A stretch of DNA of 7,255 nucleotides, from NCBI GenBank assembly GCA_002499455.1, contig DALN01000005.1, positions 11,201-18,455 of the forward strand, written 5' to 3'. The first letter of the stretch is position 1. Each line of letters opens with the position of its first letter. This document shows, one piece after another, positions 1 to 5,592 of the stretch. The translations under genes and the position numbers were made by a program. This stretch comes from Methanoculleus sp. UBA77 (lineage in GTDB: Archaea; Halobacteriota; Methanomicrobia; Methanomicrobiales; Methanoculleaceae). The notes under the pieces were generated by a model that searched no databases, was not told the origin of the DNA, and worked only from the letters and a program-made list of their open reading frames with translations.

Positions 1-474
1 AGCGCCACGACCCGGGGCGAGTACCTGGTGCTCTTCTTTGAGCACTTCGGCGAGAAGCAGCTCATCCAGCCGACGTTCGTCTACGACTTCCCCGTCGAGA
101 ACTCGCCGCTTGCAAAGAAACACCGCTCGAAGGAGGGTATGACGGAGCGGTTCGAGCTCTTCATCGCCGGGATGGAGATGGCAAACGGCTTCTCGGAGTT
201 AAACGACCCCCTCGACCAGAAGGCGCGGCTCGAACTCCAGGACGCGAAGCGCCGGCGGGGCGACCTCGAGGCGCAGATGATCGACTACGACTTCATCAAC
301 GCGCTCGGCTACGGGATGCCCCCGACAGGCGGGGTCGGGATCGGGATCGACCGCCTGGTGATGCTCCTCACCGGGAAGGACTCGATCAAGGAGGTCCTCC
401 TCTTCCCGCAGATGAAGACCCTCCTCCCCGGCGCGAACGGTTCGGAGCCGGAACAGGACGGCGGCGAGGAGTAA
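1..474 (+). CDS. lysS: Lysyl-tRNA synthetase, class II (C-terminal part, 5' end outside window)
   Basis: This is the C-terminal part of a class II lysyl-tRNA synthetase, which charges tRNA-Lys with lysine using ATP in the cytoplasm. The reading frame is open from base 1, so the gene starts upstream; 157 codons are visible, ending in TAA. Visible residues 49-70 carry the conserved block around FIAGMEMANGFSELNDP, which matches the lysine- and ATP-binding part of the class II LysRS core. Residues 105-121 (GMPPTGGVGIGIDRLVM) are class II motif 3 with its invariant arginine at 118. After LLFPQMK, where bacterial enzymes usually stop, there is an acidic tail of about 18 residues ending GGEE. Many euryarchaea use the unrelated class I LysRS, so a class II enzyme here is notable. 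The next gene, ywbE, follows after 21 bp on the same strand and may be co-transcribed. The family call is very secure; motifs 1 and 2 lie upstream and were not checked. Confidence 0.95.
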   Translation, partial: SATTRGEYLVLFFEHFGEKQLIQPTFVYDFPVENSPLAKKHRSKEGMTERFELFIAGMEMANGFSELNDPLDQKARLELQDAKRRRGDLEAQMIDYDFINALGYGMPPTGGVGIGIDRLVMLLTGKDSIKEVLLFPQMKTLLPGANGSEPEQDGGEE

Positions 475-495
475 GCCCGCCGCTCAACTTTTGCC

Positions 496-690
496 ATGAA
501 CGGACAGAACAGGGCCGCCATCCGCCCCGGCATGACCGTGGATATCGTGCTCAAGCGCGACCAGAAGACCGGGAAGCGCACCCGCGGCGTCGTCGCCGAG
601 ATCCTGACCAACTCCTCCTTTCACCCGCACGGGATCAAGGTCCGGCTCCAGGACGGCCAGGTCGGGCGTGTGCAGGAGATCATCGGATAA
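496..690 (+). CDS. ywbE: YwbE family small protein (DUF2196)
   Basis: This is a 64-residue protein of the YwbE family, named after Bacillus subtilis YwbE. Its biochemical function is unknown. The recognisable pattern runs over the whole length: an N-terminal MNGQNR, then IRPGMTVDIVLKRDQKTGK, RGVVAEILTNS, HPHGIKVRLQDGQVGRVQ and a short end. The alternation of glycines and beta-type segments resembles a small beta-barrel of the kind found in RNA- or protein-binding KOW/SH3-like folds, but that is inference. The length equals the usual family length, so the ATG at 496 is the natural start. No clear Shine-Dalgarno motif lies in the 21 bp after the lysS stop, so translation may depend on coupling to lysS. 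It has no signal peptide or membrane segment. Positions 484-756 on the opposite strand can be read as an open frame, but only its upstream part (703-756) has meaning, as the end of the kinase pseudogene. Confidence 0.9.
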   Translation: MNGQNRAAIRPGMTVDIVLKRDQKTGKRTRGVVAEILTNSSFHPHGIKVRLQDGQVGRVQEIIG

Positions 691-894
691 GGGCCCTCTG
701 GCAGCCTTCCGGAGCGTGAACCGGATGGCCGCCCCCAGGTCCGGCCGCCCTTCCATTCGGTGGTCACCCCGGCTCAGCCGGTCAAAGAGCCGCGGTTTCA
801 GGTCGCCGGGGATGCCCGGCCCCGTCGTCCTCGACTGAGACCTCCACCATCTCTCCGCGCTCCTCGACCCGGATCACGATCCCGACGGCGGGAC

Positions 895-1123
895 TCAGTA
901 CTTCGGTAATCCCGAGATCTGCAATTGAGCAATGCAGCCTCGTCTAACGACCTCGAGCGCGATCAGCAACACCCGGAGACTGGATCTCCCAACCCGCACC
1001 TGCCGGTGCTCATGCTCCTGTCGTGCCGACAGTCGCACTTCGCGGCTTCGCGTTCTTCGCGCGAAGGGAAGTCAAAGGGTTGACTTCCAGAGGGGAAGGC
1101 CTCAACCAAATGTAGCGAAGTAC
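895..1123. mobile_element. Possible 229-bp non-autonomous insertion inside the kinase remnant
   Basis: This segment interrupts the histidine kinase remnant. The hexamer CGGGAC occurs immediately before it (889-894) and immediately after it (1124-1129), like a target-site duplication. Near its ends are inverted 8-mers, GTACTTCG at 898-905 and CGAAGTAC at 1116-1123, three bases off perfect terminal symmetry on the left. Removing the segment plus one hexamer joins KFGGP to AVGIVIRVEERG in a single frame with the spacing expected for the ATPase domain. It holds no recognisable transposase, so it would be a MITE-like or other non-autonomous element. Short inverted 8-mers can occur by chance; the frame restoration is the stronger argument. 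Confidence 0.5.
1038..1088. repeat. Cluster of short repeats and palindromes inside the insertion
   Basis: CTTCGCG occurs three times in a row at 1038-1044, 1046-1052 and 1055-1061. The last copy is part of a perfect 12-bp palindrome, CTTCGCGCGAAG, at 1055-1066. Directly after it is a perfect 9-bp inverted repeat, GGAAGTCAA at 1067-1075 and TTGACTTCC at 1080-1088, with a four-base loop AGGG. The density of dyad symmetry fits a mobile or regulatory intergenic repeat better than coding DNA. Confidence 0.6.
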
Positions 1124-1247
1124 CGGGACCGCCAAACTTCACGGCGTTCCTGATGAGGTTGGCAACGACCTCGCCGAGGAAAGTACACGAGATTCCTGGA
1201 GAGTCCCTCAGGGGCCGGGACATTGCGCAACGGTTTGAATCCTGCGT

Positions 1248-1279
1248 AGAAAAGGAGTGTCGGGGCCTGTCCGGCCCCG
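1248..1279 (-). terminator. Probable transcription terminator of the thermosome gene
   Basis: A perfect 7-bp stem, CGGGGCC at 1261-1267 and GGCCCCG at 1273-1279, with a five-base loop, lies about 30 bp past the thermosome stop. On the - strand it is followed by CTCCTTTTCT, a pyrimidine-rich stretch with four Ts. Archaeal termination mainly needs the T tract, so the hairpin may be secondary. A second weaker dyad lies at 1284-1300. Confidence 0.55.
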
Positions 1280-1307
1280 GATCGTATCGTGGGACGGTAC
1301 GGTGATC

Positions 1308-2963
1308 TTACATCGGGGGCATGCCCATGCCGCCCATGCCACCCATGCCGCCCATCTCCTCCGCGCCCGGTGCAGGGCCGGCGGACTTGGATGCGGCGAT
1401 GACGTCGTCGATCCGGAGGATCATGACGGCGGCTTCGGCGGCGCTGGAGACTGCCTGGGTCTTCACCCGCAGGGGCTCGACGACGCCTGCCTCGAGCATG
1501 TTGCCGGAGACGGCGTTGAAGACGTCGAGACCCATGTACTTCGCGTCTGCGCCGCCCTTCTCGTGGGATGCGCGGAGAGCGACGAGCATGTCGATCGGGT
1601 CGAGGCCCGCGTTCTCGGCAAGGGTCCTCGGGATGATCTCGAGGGCGTTTGCGAACGCTTCAATCGCGAGCTGGGCGCGGCCGCCGACGGATGCGGCGTA
1701 CTCGCGGAGCCTGAGGGAGAGCTCGATCTCGGGCGCACCGCCGCCGGCAACGAACTTCTTGTCCTCAACGGCGACGCTGACGACCCGGAGTGCGTCCTCG
1801 ATGGCCCGGTCGAGTTCATCGACGACGTGCTCGGTGCCGCCGCGGATGATGATCGAGACGGCCTTCGGGTTCTCGCACTCGGTGACGAAGATCATCTCTT
1901 CGCCGGAGACCTTCTTCTCCTCGACGGTGCCGGCCTTACCGAGTTCCTCGGGGGCGATGGCGTCGATGGAGCTGACGATTGCCGCACCGGTGGCGCGGGC
2001 GAGTTTCTCCATGTCGCTCTTCTTGACACGGCGAACGGCGAAGACGCCGGCCTTCGCGAGGTAGTGCTGGGCGATGTCGTCGATACCCTTCTGGCAGAAG
2101 AGGACGTTGGCGTTGCTCGCGACGATCTTGTCGACGATGCCCTTGATCATCCGCTCCTCTTCATCGAGGAACATCTGGAGCTGGTCGGGGCTCGTGATGC
2201 TGATCTCGGCGTCGACCTCGGTCTTCTTGAACTCGACGGCGGCGTTGAGGAGAAGGATCTTTGCGTCGTTCACGACACGGGGCATCGCCGGGTGGACACG
2301 CTCCTTGTCGATGATCATGCCTTCGACGATCTCGGAGTCCTCGATGGACCCGCCGACCTTCTTCTCGACCTTCACGAACTCGGTGTCGACGGCGCCGTCG
2401 GCGTCCGCGACCATCGTGATTGCCTTGACGACGAGCTCGGTGAGTTTGTCCTTTGCGGCTTCGGCGCCCTTGCCGGTCATGGCGGTGTCGGCGATCTTGC
2501 GGAGCAGCACCATGTCGTCGGGCTTGACGTCGATGGCGATATCCTTGAGGATGTCCTGTGCCTTATCCGCAGCCATGCGGTAGCCGTGAGCGATGACTGT
2601 CGGGTGGACATCCTGGTCGAGGAGGTCCTCGGCCCGCTTCAGGAGCTCGCCTGCAATTACGACTGCCGTCGTGGTGCCGTCGCCGACCTCGTCGTCCTGG
2701 GTCTTTGCGATCTCGACCATCATCTTCGCGGCAGGGTGCTCGATGTCCATCTCTTTCAAGATGGTCACGCCGTCGTTCGTGATGACGACGTCGCCGATGG
2801 TGTCGACGAGCATCTTGTCCATGCCCTTGGGGCCGAGTGTCGTCCGTACAGCACTTGCGACGGCCTTTGCGGCTGCGATGTTGCCAGACTGTGCGTCACG
2901 ACCGCGGGTACGCTGACTACCCTCTTTCAGGATAAGGATTGGTTGTCCTCCAAGACTTGACAT
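1308..2963 (-). CDS. thsA: Thermosome subunit (group II chaperonin)
   Basis: This is a 551-residue subunit of the archaeal thermosome, the ATP-driven cytosolic double-ring chaperonin that folds proteins inside a lidded cavity. Counting from ATG 2963, residues 44-52 (GPKGMDKML) and 63-69 (NDGVTIL) are conserved equatorial nucleotide-contact segments. GDGTTT at 94-99 is the phosphate-binding loop. A late GGGAPEIELS block marks the return to the equatorial domain. The C-terminus ends in repeated GGM units (GGMGGMGGMGMPPM), the flexible tail seen in thermosomes. Length is normal for the family. The start at 2963 is preferred over an upstream GTG at 2972 because GGTGAT (2975-2970) stands at proper spacing before the ATG and overlaps the GTG. 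It has its own TATA promoter and a hairpin terminator, so it is probably monocistronic. The symbol is generic: which paralogue this is cannot be told from one window. Confidence 0.97.
   Translation of the reverse strand: MSSLGGQPILILKEGSQRTRGRDAQSGNIAAAKAVASAVRTTLGPKGMDKMLVDTIGDVVITNDGVTILKEMDIEHPAAKMMVEIAKTQDDEVGDGTTTAVVIAGELLKRAEDLLDQDVHPTVIAHGYRMAADKAQDILKDIAIDVKPDDMVLLRKIADTAMTGKGAEAAKDKLTELVVKAITMVADADGAVDTEFVKVEKKVGGSIEDSEIVEGMIIDKERVHPAMPRVVNDAKILLLNAAVEFKKTEVDAEISITSPDQLQMFLDEEERMIKGIVDKIVASNANVLFCQKGIDDIAQHYLAKAGVFAVRRVKKSDMEKLARATGAAIVSSIDAIAPEELGKAGTVEEKKVSGEEMIFVTECENPKAVSIIIRGGTEHVVDELDRAIEDALRVVSVAVEDKKFVAGGGAPEIELSLRLREYAASVGGRAQLAIEAFANALEIIPRTLAENAGLDPIDMLVALRASHEKGGADAKYMGLDVFNAVSGNMLEAGVVEPLRVKTQAVSSAAEAAVMILRIDDVIAASKSAGPAPGAEEMGGMGGMGGMGMPPM
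1324..1355. repeat. 9-bp tandem repeat encoding the GGM tail
   Basis: The unit CCCATGCCG is repeated three times (1324-1332, 1333-1341 with one change, 1342-1350) followed by a partial CCCAT. On the - strand it encodes the Gly-Gly-Met units at the thermosome C-terminus. Such repeats can change copy number by slippage, which alters tail length without breaking the frame. Confidence 0.85.
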
Positions 2964-3020
2964 AGGTATCACCGTTGTTAAGCGATAGAAAGGTAGGTTT
3001 GTAGTTCTATATAAAACTAC
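2964..3020 (-). promoter_or_regulatory. Thermosome promoter with a palindrome over the TATA box
   Basis: The 57-bp gap upstream of the thermosome contains the TATA-like element TTTTATATAG on the - strand (3016-3007). It lies about 45 bp before the start codon, which predicts a transcript start near 2986 and a leader of about 20 bases. The leader includes the ribosome binding site GGTGAT at 2975-2970. The TATA box sits at the centre of a 20-bp near-perfect palindrome (3001-3020, 18 of 20 positions symmetric, arms GTAGTT and AACTAC). The palindrome abuts the stop codon of the upstream regulator gene. It may be an operator that occludes the TATA box, or a symmetric TATA context with no protein partner. 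Confidence 0.7.
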
Positions 3021-3935
3021 TCACTCAGATATCATATCTATGAGTTCTGAGCCGTCTTCGAGGGTTCGGAGATGCTCTTCGCCGATAAGAAGGGTTTTCC
3101 CGATTTTTTTCTGTTTTTTGTAATCCGTGACGACGCACATTGCAAACGTCCTCGTGATCTGCGAGATGTTGCCGATCAGGGAAGCGCGCTTGACGATCTT
3201 CTGCGATGTGCCGTATGCCGTCAGGATGGTGTGCCGGTCAAAGAGCGCCAGCGCCTGGAACGGCGCCTGCCGCATGGCGTGGATCTCCATCCCCATACGC
3301 TCGAGGTCGACCAGGACGTCTCCTGCAGTGGATTCCGGAGGCTTCTCCGGCTCCGGCGAGCGGTAGCCGACGAGGTCGATCGTCTCGACGAGCGGGGCGT
3401 TGAAGAGCTCCTCGAGCCGTATCGCGATATCGAGCGTGGTCCCCATTCCGCTCTCGTACTTGCTGATCGTCCGGCGGGATACCCCGAGCTGCGACGCGAG
3501 ATCCCCAAGCGACATCCGGGAGCGTTCCCGCACCTCACGGAGGAGGTCGCCCCTGATCTTGACGTAGAGGCCGCCGGGGGAGGCGTAGACCATCGGCGAT
3601 GTTCCTTCCGCGAAGTAGTCGTAGAGGGTCTCCGGGCTGAGGGCAAAGAGGCCGTACCGGATGTAGACGACCCCCCGTTCGAGTTCCGTATCACGCGCCC
3701 GCTCCCCGACGATGAGCGGGGTGGCCTGGAGGTAGCGGGCAATCAGGTTGAGGTCGCTTGCGATATCGGCGCTCACGCCGTCGATATGCGAGGCGACTTT
3801 GATGATGATGAGGGTATCGCCTTTCTTCGCGATAAGGTCGAAACTCCGCGGACGGATGTTGCACCGCTCCGAGACGTCGAAGCCTGCAAGGAGCATGATG
3901 CTGATGACCATCTGAGGAAGGCGATCCTGCGACAT
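3021..3935 (-). CDS. Archaeal HTH-type transcriptional regulator (Cro/C1 HTH, conserved archaeal family)
   Basis: This is a 304-residue DNA-binding protein of a conserved archaeal family annotated as putative HTH-type transcriptional regulatory protein; its target genes are unknown. Residues about 1-115 form an N-terminal domain with SFDLIAKKGDTLIIIKV at 31-47, which resembles a PD-(D/E)xK nuclease-like core lacking the usual acidic residue. Residues about 129-183 are a Cro/C1-type helix-turn-helix (LLREVRERSRMSLGDLASQLGVS, then the recognition helix SRRTISKYESG at 153-163). Residues 205-304 are a C-terminal domain with a lysine-rich segment (DYKKQKKIGK). It has no signal or membrane segment. 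The ATG at 3935 is chosen because the family begins close to this point, upstream sequence is antisense to tiaS, and a TATA element lies just before it. No Shine-Dalgarno motif precedes it, which suggests a leaderless or near-leaderless transcript. It is divergent from tiaS and ends at the thermosome promoter palindrome. Confidence 0.9.
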   Translation of the reverse strand: MSQDRLPQMVISIMLLAGFDVSERCNIRPRSFDLIAKKGDTLIIIKVASHIDGVSADIASDLNLIARYLQATPLIVGERARDTELERGVVYIRYGLFALSPETLYDYFAEGTSPMVYASPGGLYVKIRGDLLREVRERSRMSLGDLASQLGVSRRTISKYESGMGTTLDIAIRLEELFNAPLVETIDLVGYRSPEPEKPPESTAGDVLVDLERMGMEIHAMRQAPFQALALFDRHTILTAYGTSQKIVKRASLIGNISQITRTFAMCVVTDYKKQKKIGKTLLIGEEHLRTLEDGSELIDMISE

Positions 3936-3983
3936 AACCCGTAAGAATCGATATAGCCGGAGAACGATATAAATTGTAGGGTT
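3936..3983. promoter_or_regulatory. Interlocked divergent promoters for the HTH regulator and tiaS
   Basis: Only 48 bp separate the two divergent start codons. On the - strand TTTATATCG at 3973-3965 lies about 30 bp before the regulator ATG. On the + strand a TATA-like TCGATATAG at about 3948-3956 lies about 30 bp before the tiaS ATG. Neither gene has a ribosome binding motif, which fits transcripts with very short leaders. Each TATA element lies between the other gene's TATA element and start site, so two transcription complexes could hardly bind at once. The elements are read directly; the start sites are inferred from usual archaeal spacing. Confidence 0.6.
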
Positions 3984-5267
3984 ATGTGGATCGGCATAGA
4001 TGATACGGATTCCCCTGCCGGGATGTGCACCACCTATATCGGGGCGGTTCTGGTGCCTCAGCTCGAGCGCTCGGGGATGCGTGTCGTCGACGCCCGGCTG
4101 GTCAGGTTGAACCCGAATGTCATCCACAAGACCCGCGGGAACGCGGCGATCGCCATCGAGGTGGAAGGGGACCCGGAGGCGGCCTTCGCCCTCACCTGCG
4201 CGTGCGTGGAGGCGCTTGCGGAGTTCGACGCCCCCGCGACGAACCCGGGCGTGGTTGTCGCCACCGTCCGGCCGCCGCCGGACTTCTACCACGCGGCGCT
4301 CCGGGACTTCTGCACCGTCGAGGAGGCGGTCGGGGTGCTTGAGTCGGTGGGGGCCCGCTACCGGGGCTACAAGAACCGGCGCGGGCTCATCGGTGCGACG
4401 GCGGCGGTGGCGGCCGATCTCCCCGACCGGACATACGAACTGCTCGCCTACCGGAGGCGGGAGGCATGGGGCACCCCGCGGCAGGTGGACCGGGCGAGCC
4501 TCTTTTGCGCCGAAGAGAGGACCTACCCCCGGACCTGGGACACGGTCGACCGGGCAAACGACGTGGTGGTCTGCGTGCCCCATACGCCCGACCCAGTCCT
4601 CTTCGGAATCCGCGGGGAGAGCCCGGACGCGGTCCGGGAGGCCCGGTCCTACGTCCGCTCGGAGGAGCCGGCCTGCGAGCAGGTCTACACCACGAACCAG
4701 GGGACGGACGCCCACCTGGTGCCGGGGACGATCGGGGCGCTCAGGGAAGGCCGGTCGTACCTGGTGCGGGGCACGGTCGCGGGCGAGCCTGCCACCGGGA
4801 TCGGGGGCCACGTCTCGTTCGTCCTTGCAGGCGGCGAACAGGAGGTCCGCTGCATGGCCTACGAGCCGACCAAGGGCTTCCGGGACGTCGTGCGGGCCCT
4901 CGCCCCCGGCGATCTGGTGGCCGCGGCCGGGAGTTACAAGGGGGGTAGCCTGAACCTCGAGAAACTCGGTATCTGCCATCTCGCGGACGCGGTCCGGGTC
5001 CGCCCGCCCCTCTGCCCCACCTGCGGAAGACGGATGACGAGTGCCGGGGCGGGGAAAGGCTACAAGTGCCGGGCCTGCAGCGCCCGCAGCCGGGAGCCCG
5101 AAGTCGAGCGGGTCGAGCGCCGGATCCGGCCGGGATGGTATGAGGTTCCCCCTACAGCCCGCCGGCACCTTGCCCGGCCGCTGGTGCGCGGCATCCCCGC
5201 ATGGGAGGAGGCTCTGCTCCGGTCAGGCCAGGAGGGCGACGGGGAGAGGGGTTGGTCAATTAAATGA
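3984..5267 (+). CDS. tiaS: tRNA(Ile2) 2-agmatinylcytidine synthetase TiaS
   Basis: TiaS joins agmatine to C34 of the tRNA-Ile2 CAU anticodon using ATP, making agmatidine so that the tRNA reads AUA as isoleucine instead of AUG. The protein has 427 residues, close to the usual length of about 420. Residues 3-10 (IGIDDTDS) and GMCTTY at 13-18 form the N-terminal kinase-like motif; the T16-T17 pair corresponds to the region autophosphorylated in the Archaeoglobus enzyme. RGYKNRRGLIGATAAVAA lies in the central catalytic part. An OB-fold-like stretch follows (YLVRGTVAGEPATGIGGHVSF). A zinc ribbon uses C344, C347, C362 and C365. The start codon is next to the divergent promoter and begins directly with the conserved motif, so no other start is credible. 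The C-terminal tail after the ribbon is basic and less conserved. It is essential in archaea that lack TilS. Confidence 0.97.
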   Translation: MWIGIDDTDSPAGMCTTYIGAVLVPQLERSGMRVVDARLVRLNPNVIHKTRGNAAIAIEVEGDPEAAFALTCACVEALAEFDAPATNPGVVVATVRPPPDFYHAALRDFCTVEEAVGVLESVGARYRGYKNRRGLIGATAAVAADLPDRTYELLAYRRREAWGTPRQVDRASLFCAEERTYPRTWDTVDRANDVVVCVPHTPDPVLFGIRGESPDAVREARSYVRSEEPACEQVYTTNQGTDAHLVPGTIGALREGRSYLVRGTVAGEPATGIGGHVSFVLAGGEQEVRCMAYEPTKGFRDVVRALAPGDLVAAAGSYKGGSLNLEKLGICHLADAVRVRPPLCPTCGRRMTSAGAGKGYKCRACSARSREPEVERVERRIRPGWYEVPPTARRHLARPLVRGIPAWEEALLRSGQEGDGERGWSIK

Positions 5268-5273
5268 AGTTTA

Positions 5274-5312
5274 CAAAAAAAGTTTTATAACGTTTGTGCG
5301 TTAACTTATCCC
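5274..5312 (+). promoter_or_regulatory. Strong archaeal promoter-like element downstream of tiaS
   Basis: An A run at 5274-5281 (BRE-like purine stretch) is followed by TTTTATAA at 5283-5290, together a good match to a BRE plus TATA box. The predicted start lies near 5310, only a few bases before the motif GGTGATCC at 5314-5321, a perfect complement of the archaeal 16S rRNA 3' end. On the - strand the same A run is a T tract and could instead act as a terminator, but no - strand gene ends here. Confidence 0.55.
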
Positions 5313-5322
5313 TGGTGATCCC

Positions 5323-5409
5323 GTGCCGACTATCAGTGGCGACGGAGTGCACTCTCCGACCTGGTCCGCCCGCGAGGCTGCCAACCGCGGGCGAACCGGG
5401 TCGAGATGA
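5323..5409 (+). CDS. Possible 28-codon leader ORF
   Basis: GTG at 5323 follows GGTGATCC with the same geometry as at the thermosome start, only about a dozen bases after the predicted transcript start. The frame runs 28 codons to TGA at 5407 and encodes a polar peptide beginning with PTISGDGVHS. The stop overlaps an ATG at 5406 that opens a second frame of 102 codons (to 5714) with no recognisable family. Both strong hairpins of this gap lie inside or across the end of the small frame, so translation would affect which hairpin forms. The peptide itself matches nothing I know. The start signals are good but the protein content is unconvincing. Confidence 0.2.
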   Translation: MPTISGDGVHSPTWSAREAANRGRTGSR

Positions 5410-5592
5410 GGCTGTGCCGGTTCGCAGTCGAGTATGCACGGAACGGAGACAAAAGCGACCCTCTGGAGGCTCTGCCGTTTCCCGGCCCGAAAGTCCGCTC
5501 ATCGAGAATGCTCCGGTTGCACCCGGACTCCCCGACACGGCAGGACGAGCGGGATCATCCCGTGTCGGATAAGCAATATCCCCTGTCTGACT

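Larger units (their letters stand above)
703..1223 (-). pseudogene. Degraded sensor histidine kinase (HATPase_c domain remnant)
   Basis: The - strand carries pieces of a histidine kinase ATP-binding domain in the right order but in broken frames. The N-box lies at 1175-1128 (GEVVANLIRNAVKFGG). The strand leading to the G1 box lies at about 889-842 (AVGIVIRVEERGEMVEV). The G1 box lies at 841-808 (VSVEDDG, then PGIP in another frame), followed by DLKPRLFDRLSRGDHRMEGR, and a typical kinase C-terminus at 747-703 (RPDLGAAIRFTLRKA). The lesions are as follows. An insertion of about 229 bp sits between N-box and G1 box. One extra base in the C run 820-823 shifts the frame inside the G1 box. The G2 box (GxGLG) and following strand appear deleted between HRMEGR and RPDLG. 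The sensor and dimerisation domains are absent. No stop follows the C-terminus before the ywbE region. The reading is direct from sequence; the comparison with full-length kinases is from knowledge of the family. It cannot encode an active kinase. A sequencing error could explain the frameshift but not the rest. Confidence 0.78.

Noticed and set aside
932..1153. A 73-codon + strand frame in the gap before the thermosome
   Set aside because: Arg/Ser-rich shadow across the insertion and kinase remnant; no start signal or family.
1257..2960. A 567-codon open frame on the + strand opposite the thermosome
   Set aside because: It is an antisense shadow of a strongly codon-biased gene: composition is dominated by Asp, Val, Gly and Leu, and no family is recognisable.
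3072..3944. A 290-codon + strand frame opposite the HTH regulator
   Set aside because: Antisense shadow; the - strand protein has clear domains.
3936..5168. Upstream extension of the HTH regulator frame to 715 residues on the - strand
   Set aside because: The extension is antisense to tiaS, rich in Arg, Pro and Gly, and crosses the divergent promoters; the family protein begins near 3935.
5489..5498. GAAAGTCCGC, resembling the conserved GAGGAAAGTCC segment of RNase P RNA
   Set aside because: It lies in the middle of the candidate transcript, the full conserved segment is incomplete and the other universal RNase P RNA segments were not found.
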